Shown here: one piece after another, positions 1 through 7,405 of the stretch
How positions within the stretch are numbered: position 1 is the first letter of the stretch
Layout: every line of letters begins with the position of its first letter
Notes under the pieces: model-generated
Databases searched by the model: none
Told to the model about the DNA's origin: nothing
What the model saw: the letters and a program-made list of their open reading frames with translations, nothing else
Assembly: GCA_021772295.1 (NCBI GenBank)
Contig: JAJFMG010000141.1
Location: 1-10,255, forward strand
DNA: 10,255 bases
Direction: 5' to 3'
Origin: Chlamydiota bacterium
GTDB taxonomy: Bacteria; Chlamydiota; Chlamydiia; Chlamydiales; Simkaniaceae
Program-made: the position numbers and the translations under genes

Positions 1-268
1 TCTTATTCAAATCTTTACCTAACCCCCTCAAACCATTTTTATCTTAAACCACGCTCTGAGATTATTTTTAAACACTTAATTACTAGCTGCTTAAGATTTT
101 TTTTCTATGAAGACAGCTTATTATCCTGTTTTTTCCATATACTCCCTCTATATTTGACATGAGATGTTATGAACAATTTTCCCACACTGCGATGTTCACC
201 TTTATACTGTTATTTTTCTTAGAACTTCCTTATATTCAAACGAGAAGAATGAAGAGCTGGAGAAAACA
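1..268. other. AT-rich region upstream of lepB, no supported gene
   Basis: I see no gene here. Reading frames on both strands are short. An open frame beginning near 159 overlaps lepB in another frame and resembles nothing. A weak hairpin (CTTAA near 76 with TTAAG near 91, followed by a run of T at 97-104) might end a gene lying to the left, but the stem is only 5 bp. Promoter-like sequence for lepB is poor: TTGACA at 154-159 has no good -10 at normal spacing, while TGTTATGAA at 165-173 resembles an extended -10 without a recognisable -35. Confidence 0.5.
259..262 (+). promoter_or_regulatory. Ribosome binding site deciding a TTG start for lepB
   Basis: GGAG lies six bases before the TTG at 269. 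The lepB frame is open from 173, but the first in-frame ATG is the methionine of the catalytic GSM motif (590), far too late to be the start. A non-ATG start is therefore required, and this Shine-Dalgarno match points to TTG 269. Confidence 0.6.
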
Positions 269-2152
269 TTGGCATATCAATTACGAAAATCAAAACAGGT
301 TTTATTTTCTGCATGGAAACTTTATAAAAAAAAAGAAAGTAAACTTCCCAGCGACCTTAAAAGCCATGGAAAACAGCTCTTTGAAAAACTCCAAGAGGAC
401 ATACTAGAAAAGAATCGTGAAAGTGCTTCAACAACAGCGCACCAAGTCGAGGAATTTTCTCGTAAGTATTTAAAAAAAGCAACACCGAGAAGAGTGTGGG
501 ATTTTATTTTTGCTTTAGCCGTGGCACTTTTTTTTGCAATTTTAATTAGACAAGTCTGGTTCGAACTCTATGAAATTCCAACAGGCTCTATGCGCCCAAC
601 TCTCGAAGAAAAAGACCGACTACTTGTCTCCAAAACAACTTTTGGCATCAACTATCCTTTACGAGCAAAGCACATCCTATTTGATGATTCCCTTGTACAA
701 AGGAATGGAATCTTTATATTTACAGGGAAAAATATGGATATCTACGATGTTGACACCCTCTATTTCTATATCTTTCCTGGAAAAAAACTCTATATTAAAA
801 GGTTGCTTGGAAAACCAGGTGACACTCTTTATTTCTATGGGGGACAGATTTATGGAATGGATAAAGAAGGCAATGACATCACAAAAGATCTTCAATTAGA
901 GCGCCTGAGTAAAATTGCGCATGTTCCTTTTATCTATTTCGAAGGTAAAGCGCTTACTCCAAGTGTTCCTACAAATGGAATATTTTCCCCTGTTATCATT
1001 AAACAAATGAACGAACCTGTTGCCAAGATGTATGTATCTTCATACAACAAAATCTTTGGTGAAATGCTACCAGTCTCACCATGTAAAACAGCGCCCAAGG
1101 AATATTTTGACCTATGGGGATTTAAAAATTATAGCTTCGTAAGACTTTTACCCAAAGATCTTGCAAAATCTTTTAGCGGCAAAACTTTTTCAGAATATGA
1201 AAATTCCGACTATGTACTAGAAATCACACATCACCCTAGCTTGAAAAATGCAACACTTGAGAAAGATCTTTACGGAAGATTGAGACCCACTCTCGGAAAA
1301 AGTTATTCTTATTTACCTCTCACAAATGAGCAACTTAAAACCATGTTCCAAAATCTTTACACGGCAAGATTCATTGTTAAAAATGGTTACGCTACAAGAT
1401 ATGGCTCTTCGCAAAGTAAGAATAAAACACCTCTTTATTCACCAAGACTACCTGGCATTCCAGATGGAACATATGAGTTTTATTATGGAAAAGCCTACCA
1501 AATTCACTTCGGAGGCATTCGAAAAGAATTATCAAAAACACACCCCATTTATACTTTCGATAGTAAAAGGCTTTATCTGCTTTTCAACTTAGGAATTGAA
1601 TTTGATACACGTTTCTTGCCCACATCCAAAAAACAAATTCTTACCCCTTCAAGATATGCATATTTCAAAAATCAAGATCTCTGCTATTTAGATGCAGCAA
1701 TTGTCTATAAAGACGATCCGAACCTTATTACTTTCACTGAAGAAGAAAAGCAAAAACAAGAGTCTTCTAAAAGTTATCAACCATACTACCCCTTTGTTGA
1801 TGAAGGACCACCTCTTCTAGAAAATGGGTCGCTTGATAAAAACCTTATTCAAAAAAATGGTCTAGTCATCCCTGATAAACATTACCTAGCCCTTGGTGAT
1901 AACTACGCCATGAGCTCTGATAGTAGGGACTTTGGATTAGTGCCTCAGGGAAATATCCGCGGCGCACCAAGTTTTATTTTCTGGCCTATTGGTGATCGAA
2001 TGGGAGCATTAAATCAACCCAACTATCCTTGGTTCAACATTGGTCGAGCAATCATTTGGCTAATTGCTCTGATCTGCTTTATCTTTTGGAAAATCTACCT
2101 AAGTAAGATCCATCAATTCCCGATTAAAGAATTAGAAAAGAAAGAGGATTAA
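269..2152 (+). CDS. lepB: Signal peptidase I (chlamydial long form)
   Basis: This is a membrane-bound Ser-Lys protease (family S26) that cleaves signal peptides from exported proteins at the outer face of the inner membrane. A basic, helical N-terminus of about 75 residues leads into one membrane segment (about 77-94). The nucleophile Ser107 follows in PTGSMRPT. The general base Lys177 lies in IKRLLGKPGD, and box E (GDNYAMSSDSRDFG) starts at 543. A second hydrophobic segment (about 593-611) precedes the charged tail KKED. About 365 residues separate box D from box E, against roughly 130 in E. coli LepB, so a large insertion is present; long LepB proteins of this size are known in chlamydiae. 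The function of the insertion cannot be read from the sequence. Start TTG 269 is chosen from its GGAG site because no in-frame ATG precedes the catalytic serine. The gene converges on ileS and their stop codons overlap. Confidence 0.93.
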   Translation: MAYQLRKSKQVLFSAWKLYKKKESKLPSDLKSHGKQLFEKLQEDILEKNRESASTTAHQVEEFSRKYLKKATPRRVWDFIFALAVALFFAILIRQVWFELYEIPTGSMRPTLEEKDRLLVSKTTFGINYPLRAKHILFDDSLVQRNGIFIFTGKNMDIYDVDTLYFYIFPGKKLYIKRLLGKPGDTLYFYGGQIYGMDKEGNDITKDLQLERLSKIAHVPFIYFEGKALTPSVPTNGIFSPVIIKQMNEPVAKMYVSSYNKIFGEMLPVSPCKTAPKEYFDLWGFKNYSFVRLLPKDLAKSFSGKTFSEYENSDYVLEITHHPSLKNATLEKDLYGRLRPTLGKSYSYLPLTNEQLKTMFQNLYTARFIVKNGYATRYGSSQSKNKTPLYSPRLPGIPDGTYEFYYGKAYQIHFGGIRKELSKTHPIYTFDSKRLYLLFNLGIEFDTRFLPTSKKQILTPSRYAYFKNQDLCYLDAAIVYKDDPNLITFTEEEKQKQESSKSYQPYYPFVDEGPPLLENGSLDKNLIQKNGLVIPDKHYLALGDNYAMSSDSRDFGLVPQGNIRGAPSFIFWPIGDRMGALNQPNYPWFNIGRAIIWLIALICFIFWKIYLSKIHQFPIKELEKKED

Positions 2153-2165
2153 TCCTCTTTCTTTT
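2136..2165. terminator. Bidirectional terminator palindrome between lepB and ileS
   Basis: This is a perfect 30-bp palindrome with half-site AAAAGAAAGAGGATT. As RNA it folds into a 13-bp stem with a UUAA loop, and each strand ends in a U-rich run. It contains both stop codons (lepB TAA 2150-2152; ileS TAA read from 2151 to 2149), so each gene would terminate within or just after its own stop. The symmetry suggests one element serving both directions. Termination itself is inferred. Confidence 0.65.
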
Positions 2166-5100
2166 TAATAGATATCGTTGCTAGATTGCCATTAAGATCG
2201 ACCTTATCACCATCACATGTAGCAAAACTTACCTTTACGGCTAAGATTTCATGGCATATGAATTCTTTGTGACGATCAAAGGCATTTTTAATGACATCTG
2301 TTGTATCTATAGTAACAAATACTCGATCAGTCACTTCGAAACCATTGCTTCTTCTAAGAGTATTGATCTTATTAATAATTTCTCTCGCATGTCCCTCAAC
2401 AATTAAATCTGGATTGAGTTTTGTTTCTAAGCAGACACTTACATTATTTTCTGTCATAGCTGCAACGTCGTCTAAAACAACTTTAGTAATTTCCACATCC
2501 TCTAAAGTAAGGGTATGAGGTTTGTCACCAAGTGTAATCAAAAGTTCTCCTGTTTTTTGCAAGGTCTGCAATGAAGAATTCTCTAAAGCATCTATCACCC
2601 CTTTTGCTTCTTTCATAAGAGGTCCAACTTTTTTACCAAGAACCCTAAAGTTTGGTTTAATCACATACTGCACAAACTTGGCTTCGTCATTTTCAAAGGC
2701 AAGTTTTTTGACATTCAATTCTTCTTGGATAAGAGTCTCATGCTTGCGTAACCTGTGTAGAACTTTTTCATCTTTAGAAATAATATGAGTGAGACCAAGC
2801 GGTTGACGAACCTTTAATTTATGCTCTTTACGAAGAGCATGTCCCATTGATACCACCTGCTGTACAAGTTCCATCTCAAGTTCTAATTCTTCGTCTCTTA
2901 TATTTATATCATATACTGGAAAATCGCAAAGGTGAACAGACTCTGCGCTGCTTTCACATTTAAGTCTTTGATAAATATCCTCACTCATAAATGGTACAAA
3001 TGGCGCTGCTATTTTAGATAGTGTCATTAGTACATAGTAAAGGGTTGCAAATGCTTCTTTGCGATCTAGAGAATCTTCCTCTGCCCAAAATCTTGTTCTC
3101 GATCTTCGGATATACCAATTGGTAAGCTCTTCAATAAAGGCAACAAATGGATCAACGGCTTTAGAAAGTTGATAGCCATCCATTCCCTTCTCAACTTCAG
3201 AAATTAATCTTTGCAACCTCGATAATATCCATCGATCAATATCCCTTGTAGATTGCAAAACATCCTGATTTGGCCTCCAGTCATATATCTTGGCATATGT
3301 AGACAAGAACACATAACTATTCCATAGAGGAATTAAAAACTGCCTTAGAACAACTTCGACGCCTCTTTCTGAAAATCGCAAATCTTCTCCATAAACAGCT
3401 GGAGAGTGAAGCAAAAATAAACGAACAGCGTCAGCGCCGTATTTTTCGATGACAAGCTCAACCGGCGGATAATTTTTTAACTTCTTGGACATCTTAGTAC
3501 CATCTTCAGCTAAGATAATTCCATTTACAATTACGTTTTGGAAAGCCGGCTTATTAAACAGGGCAACAGATAAAATATTGAGTGTGTAGAACCACCCCCT
3601 TGTTTGATCAAGACCTTCTGCAATGAAATCTGCAGGAAAGGTTTCCATTGTAAATTTTTCATTTTCAAAAGGATAATGATTTTGTGCATAAGGCATTGAA
3701 CCTGATTCAAACCAGCAATCAAAAACCTCTTTGACTCGAGTATACACTTTCCCATTCGCTTCAAATGTCAAATCATCAATGAAATGTCTATGTAGATCCT
3801 CTATCTTACTCCCTGTTCTTTTCTCCAAATCTTCAATGCTTTTTATTACAATGCAATCGCCATCTTCTGATCTCCAAATTGGCATGGGAGTTCCCCAGTA
3901 TCGATTTCTGCTAATTGCCCAGTCTCTCGCATTCTCAAGCCATTTTCCAAATCTTCCTTCTTTAATATGCCCCGGCACCCATTGTATTTCTTTATTTGCA
4001 GCTATCAATTTTTCTTTGATTTTTTCTACAGAAACAAACCATGTTTTCATTGCTTTGTAAATAAGTGGAGAATCTGATCTCCAACAAAAAGGATATCTAT
4101 GTCTAATTCTTGAAGAATCAAACACAATCCCTTCTTGTTTGAGGTGTTTGATAATATCTTTGTCTGCATCTTTTACAAACTGGTTCTCATATTCAGGCAC
4201 GTCACTTGTGAACTTTCCATTTTGGTCAACAGGACAAACAATTTCGATTTCTTCTCGATAGCAAACATAAAAGTCAGCTTCACCAAAGGCTGGAGCCATA
4301 TGAACAACTCCCGTACCATCTTCTTCTCCTACAAAATCATCCACAAGCACAGTAAAGCTATTTGGGCTTGCTGATTCTACAAAGTATGAAAAAGGAGGTT
4401 TATATCTTTTTCCTTTAAGAGTCTCTCCTTTAAAAGTTTCTACAATCTCATATTCGCTTTCATCTTTGAAATAGGAAAAAACTCGATTTTTACCTAAAAT
4501 ATAAAATGCACCCGTCTCTAAACTTTTAAGTTTCACATAGTCAAGTTTTGCATTCACAGCAGCTGCTAGATTTGAAACAAGAGTCCATGGAGTCGTAGTC
4601 CAAATAAGCAGATGTGTATTTGTCTCGCCTTCTAACGGAAACATTACAGTCAGAGATGGATCATCCACATCTTGGTAATTAAGATTTGCTTCAAAATTCG
4701 ATAGCGGAGTTCCAAGCTGCGCAGAAAAAGGCATTACCTTAAAGCCTTCATAAACTAGGTCTTGATCCCATAGATTAGAAAACACCCACCAAATCGATTC
4801 CATGAACTCTTTGTCCATCGTATGATAAGTCTTTTCAAAATCTACCCAGCGTCCCATTCGAGTCACTGTTTTTTTCCACTCACTGCTATATTTTAAAACA
4901 ATGCTTCGGCATTCTTCATTAAAGTTTGCAATTCCAAATTCTTCAATGCAAACAGAGCCTCTGAGTTCATTTGCTTTTTCAATTTCATTCTCAACTGGCA
5001 AACCATGGCAATCCCACCCAAATCTACGAGGAACCTTAAAACCTTTCATGGTTTTGTATCTTGGAACTACATCTTTAATGGTCCCAGCTAGCAAATGCCC

Positions 5101-5262
5101 ATAATGAGGTAGCCCTGTTGCAAAGGGTGGTCCATCATAAAAAGAAAAAAGAGGGCTATTTTCTCTTATCTTTAAACTCTTTTGAAAAGTGTCATTTTTT
5201 TCCCAGATTTCTAGGATCTTTTTTTCTCTTTCTGCAAAACTTTTCTGATCTGTTTCAAACAT
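2149..5262 (-). CDS. ileS: Isoleucyl-tRNA synthetase (eukaryote-like type)
   Basis: This cytoplasmic class Ia synthetase charges tRNA-Ile using ATP and isoleucine, and its CP1 domain removes misactivated valine. The HIGH-type signature is HYGH at 53-56, preceded by DGPPFATG. The CP1 editing domain shows the threonine-rich WTTTPWT at 221-227 and GTGVVHMAPAFGEADF at 316-331. The second ATP signature is KMSKK at 590-594, a variant of KMSKS. The anticodon-binding region follows from about 700. I see no C-terminal Cys4 zinc site of the kind found in E. coli-type enzymes. Together with the length of 1037 residues, this places it with the eukaryote-like (type 2) IleRS that chlamydiae are known to carry. 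ATG 5262 is the start because it begins the conserved N-terminal helix; its Shine-Dalgarno match is weak. A possible promoter lies about 36 bases upstream, and the gene converges on lepB. Confidence 0.97.
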   Translation of the reverse strand: MFETDQKSFAEREKKILEIWEKNDTFQKSLKIRENSPLFSFYDGPPFATGLPHYGHLLAGTIKDVVPRYKTMKGFKVPRRFGWDCHGLPVENEIEKANELRGSVCIEEFGIANFNEECRSIVLKYSSEWKKTVTRMGRWVDFEKTYHTMDKEFMESIWWVFSNLWDQDLVYEGFKVMPFSAQLGTPLSNFEANLNYQDVDDPSLTVMFPLEGETNTHLLIWTTTPWTLVSNLAAAVNAKLDYVKLKSLETGAFYILGKNRVFSYFKDESEYEIVETFKGETLKGKRYKPPFSYFVESASPNSFTVLVDDFVGEEDGTGVVHMAPAFGEADFYVCYREEIEIVCPVDQNGKFTSDVPEYENQFVKDADKDIIKHLKQEGIVFDSSRIRHRYPFCWRSDSPLIYKAMKTWFVSVEKIKEKLIAANKEIQWVPGHIKEGRFGKWLENARDWAISRNRYWGTPMPIWRSEDGDCIVIKSIEDLEKRTGSKIEDLHRHFIDDLTFEANGKVYTRVKEVFDCWFESGSMPYAQNHYPFENEKFTMETFPADFIAEGLDQTRGWFYTLNILSVALFNKPAFQNVIVNGIILAEDGTKMSKKLKNYPPVELVIEKYGADAVRLFLLHSPAVYGEDLRFSERGVEVVLRQFLIPLWNSYVFLSTYAKIYDWRPNQDVLQSTRDIDRWILSRLQRLISEVEKGMDGYQLSKAVDPFVAFIEELTNWYIRRSRTRFWAEEDSLDRKEAFATLYYVLMTLSKIAAPFVPFMSEDIYQRLKCESSAESVHLCDFPVYDINIRDEELELEMELVQQVVSMGHALRKEHKLKVRQPLGLTHIISKDEKVLHRLRKHETLIQEELNVKKLAFENDEAKFVQYVIKPNFRVLGKKVGPLMKEAKGVIDALENSSLQTLQKTGELLITLGDKPHTLTLEDVEITKVVLDDVAAMTENNVSVCLETKLNPDLIVEGHAREIINKINTLRRSNGFEVTDRVFVTIDTTDVIKNAFDRHKEFICHEILAVKVSFATCDGDKVDLNGNLATISIKKKED

Positions 5263-5297
5263 GGATTACCCGTAAAATATGCTTATTTTTTGATGTT

Positions 5298-5306
5298 ATC
5301 ATACCA
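5298..5306 (-). promoter_or_regulatory. Putative ileS promoter, extended -10
   Basis: On the minus strand the sequence reads TGGTATGAT, an extended -10 (TGn plus TATGAT), placing a transcription start near 5291 and giving a leader of about 30 bases before the ileS ATG. No convincing -35 is seen. The same nine bases occur at nearly the same distance before the recombinase gene. A small palindrome, GCCCTTTAAGGGC (5314-5326), overlaps the -35 area and could be an operator or a weak minus-strand terminator. Confidence 0.4.
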
Positions 5307-5432
5307 AAAATAAGCCCTTTAAGGGCAAAGAAAAAGTCTTTTATTGAGGAATGAATCCCATACCCTCCACATCTGAAACACAACTAACTAAGTATCAACA
5401 TATTAAAGATGTTGTTGACGAGCAGCATCTAT

Positions 5433-5461
5433 TTCTTTAAAATCCTAAGCTATGTTATAAT
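5433..5461 (+). promoter_or_regulatory. tmRNA promoter with consensus extended -10
   Basis: TATAAT at 5456-5461 is a perfect -10 and is preceded by TG one base away (TGTTATAAT), an extended -10. A partial -35 (TTCTTT, 5433-5438) lies 17 bases upstream. The first base of the mature tmRNA (5468) falls 7 bases after the -10, where transcription would normally begin, so the RNA may be made with little or no 5' leader. Confidence 0.75.
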
Positions 5462-5560
5462 ATGCACGGGGGTGTAAAGGTTTCGACTTGGAAATGAAGT
5501 ATTAGTGGCATGCGGAGGATTATCGGTTGGCCTCCTAAATCATCCGATAGACGCTTAATT

Positions 5561-5638
5561 GCAAACAATAAAGATTCTAACGCTTTTGAAGTAGTATCAC
5601 GATTTGGTGCTCCTCAAGAGCTGGAACTTGCTGCTTAA
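5561..5638 (+). other. tmRNA tag-peptide reading frame
   Basis: The resume codon GCA (5561-5563) begins a 25-codon frame, followed by TAA (5636-5638). The peptide begins ANNKDSNAFEVV and ends QELELAA. The frame is longer than the E. coli tag (10 codons), as is usual in chlamydiae. The alanine carried by the tmRNA itself would precede it. Confidence 0.85.
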
Positions 5639-5848
5639 GACCTAACAGTCTTAAAATGCCGATGGATTAGGGCCTGACCAGGAGCTTTATCCCCATCGTT
5701 ATTAACCCTGGTGTGACTTCTATGTGTTGAGCATCTTAGACTAGAAGTTAAGATTTAAAGGTGTTAGTGAATCTCTAGTGGGGCTTCTTGCAACAGGGTT
5801 TACTTAATTTTCAAGAAGATAAGCATGTAGTCATTCATATAGAGTTTG

Positions 5849-5881
5849 CTAAGGACGAGAGTTCGATTCTCTCCACCTCCA
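5849..5881. other. Probable attachment junction at the tmRNA 3' end
   Basis: The last 33 bases of ssrA are shared, in antisense, with the end of the recombinase gene: codons WRWRESNSRP and the TAG stop (5851-5849) lie in tmRNA sequence. Chromosomal RNA sequence joined directly to a recombinase gene is what an integrated element's end looks like. The exact crossover is not visible because no second copy of this sequence occurs in the window. Confidence 0.6.
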
Positions 5882-7339
5882 ATTCGTTGGACAATCCTTA
5901 AAGTCCATCATCATATTAAACGGCTCACACACCTGTGTGAGCATGTTTTTACCATCTAATTTCAAGTTCTGAAATACCAAATTCAAAAGTTGTCTCTTTT
6001 CATCCACTTCAGAACTCTCAAAGATTTCTCTTGCGCGCGCAGCTAAATTAAGTACCATGTTTGCCGTCACATAAAAGCATTGATCGGCTTTTTCATGCCT
6101 CTTCATTTCCTCAATGATTTCCATCTGACGAGCCTTATATTCCCTCACTTTTTCAAGATACATCTTCTCATCAATTAGTCCATCTAACTTGTCATCATAA
6201 ATCTGGCTAATACGTCTTTGTATTTTATCTTGCTCTTTGCGAAGTGCATTTAAGCTCTCATTATGAAAATTTGATTCTGACTCATGGATTTCCTTCAAAT
6301 AAGAAGTAATCGTTGATATCTGCTTTTCACTAAGAGCAATTTTATCAAAATAACTAGCTAGTGCCTTAACTAGAGGCTCTTCTCTAACGTATACCCTCTT
6401 ACAAATCTTCTTCGCATTTGTGCAGCTATAATAGACATATCGTCCTTTCTTGATTTCTGGACTCACAACACATCCACAATTTGCACAAGTAATCATTCCC
6501 TTAAGGATAAAGGGCTTTATCCGCTCTTTATGAGGCTTCTGGTGATACCCATCAATAAGCTCCTGAACTCTTTGGAATACCTCTGGAGAAACTAATCTCT
6601 CATAGTGATGCTCAATCACGCCATACTTGGTATCCATTCGTCCACAGTAAAAAGGCTTTTTTAAAATTTTATTGATTTGAGACGTTGCTAATTTCTTACC
6701 TTTTTTTGTTCGTGCTCCTAATGCTGTAATCTCCTCTTGTAATTTAGCTAGGGAATAGTTTCCCATTGAATAAAGCTCAAACATCTTCTTTACAAAAGGA
6801 GCCATATCAGGATCTGGCACAATTGTTTTACTCCCTTTTTCATCCACAGTATGCATATAGCCTGTAGGTGCTAACCCCATCCATATGCCATTTCTTGCGG
6901 CCTGTTCTTTAGATCGCTTGATATTATCTGAAAGCTGTAGAACGTATGAACGAGCAAACATCACTCCCATATCCCAACGAAGAATATCCGCGCTGTTGGA
7001 TTTTGTATTAAGAATTAAGCCTTCCCTAATAAAATGAATTTCAACCTTACCTTCCTTTCGAAGATCCTCTAATACAACGGATTCTTTAAAGCTACGCTGA
7101 ACTCTATCGATCGTGTCCGCTACAAGAGCTACAGTTGTACGAGACTTCTTGATAATCTCTAGAATCTTCTGAAATTCCTTTCTAGTGTTCTTTGTAGATG
7201 ATTCAGTAATAGCAAATACTTGATCAATGACAAGGCCTTTTCTTTCAGCGTACTCTCTCAGACGCCTCTCCTGGGAAGGAATGCTCATCCCTTCTTGCTG
7301 TTCACGACTAGATACCCTTGCTAGCAAAATCGCTTTCAT
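5849..7339 (-). CDS. Large serine recombinase (integrase)
   Basis: This is a site-specific DNA recombinase that cuts both attachment sites through a phosphoserine link and rotates the strands. The catalytic resolvase domain is at 1-145, with nucleophile Ser10 in LLARVSSREQ, the SIPSQ segment at 19-23, and Asp78-Arg79 in ADTIDRV. A recombinase domain follows at about 155-265 and a zinc ribbon with Cys285, Cys288, Cys306 and Cys313. A probable coiled coil spans about 360-418, typical of large serine integrases. At 496 residues it looks complete. ATG 7339 is the start, with AAAGGTG just upstream. The final ten codons and the stop are antisense to the tmRNA 3' end, so excision would alter the protein's C-terminus. 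It is the first gene of the element and is transcribed towards ssrA. Integration into a tmRNA is more usual for tyrosine recombinases. Its function is secure; its use of this exact site is inferred. Confidence 0.93.
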   Translation of the reverse strand: MKAILLARVSSREQQEGMSIPSQERRLREYAERKGLVIDQVFAITESSTKNTRKEFQKILEIIKKSRTTVALVADTIDRVQRSFKESVVLEDLRKEGKVEIHFIREGLILNTKSNSADILRWDMGVMFARSYVLQLSDNIKRSKEQAARNGIWMGLAPTGYMHTVDEKGSKTIVPDPDMAPFVKKMFELYSMGNYSLAKLQEEITALGARTKKGKKLATSQINKILKKPFYCGRMDTKYGVIEHHYERLVSPEVFQRVQELIDGYHQKPHKERIKPFILKGMITCANCGCVVSPEIKKGRYVYYSCTNAKKICKRVYVREEPLVKALASYFDKIALSEKQISTITSYLKEIHESESNFHNESLNALRKEQDKIQRRISQIYDDKLDGLIDEKMYLEKVREYKARQMEIIEEMKRHEKADQCFYVTANMVLNLAARAREIFESSEVDEKRQLLNLVFQNLKLDGKNMLTQVCEPFNMMMDFKDCPTNWRWRESNSRP

Positions 7340-7373
7340 ACTACACCTTTATTACTTTCTTAAGTTCTAGAAA

Positions 7374-7382
7374 ATCATACCA
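7374..7382 (-). promoter_or_regulatory. Putative recombinase promoter, extended -10
   Basis: The minus strand reads TGGTATGAT, placing transcription start near 7367, about 28 bases before the recombinase ATG. No clear -35 is seen. The nonamer is identical to the one before ileS and similarly spaced from its start codon. Confidence 0.4.
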
Positions 7383-7405
7383 TAATACACCAAAGTTTGC
7401 TTGGT

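Larger units (their letters stand above)
5468..5881 (+). ncRNA. ssrA: Transfer-messenger RNA (tmRNA)
   Basis: tmRNA with SmpB rescues stalled ribosomes and tags the unfinished protein for proteolysis. The 5' end GGGGGTG (5468-5474) pairs over 7 bp with CACCTCC (5874-5880), including a G3-U wobble, the identity element for alanyl-tRNA synthetase. The T arm is GAGAG (5857-5861), loop TTCGATT, CTCTC (5869-5873). The conserved GGTTTCGAC near the 5' end and AAGCATGTAG (5821-5830) near the 3' end also fit. The tag frame starts with GCA at 5561 and stops with TAA at 5636-5638. It encodes 25 residues beginning ANNKDS and ending ELELAA, the last residues being the usual protease-recognition end. The discriminator is A5881 and the CCA end is not encoded. 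The gene is intact although an element has joined at its 3' end. Confidence 0.96.

Noticed and set aside
159..407. 82-codon open frame upstream of and overlapping lepB on the plus strand
   Set aside because: It overlaps lepB in another frame, has no good ribosome binding site, and has a lysine- and phenylalanine-rich composition that reflects AT-rich DNA.
5351..5380. Possible second copy of the tmRNA 3' end upstream of ssrA (CCCTCCAC)
   Set aside because: Only a few bases match; there is no T-arm sequence and no real direct repeat.
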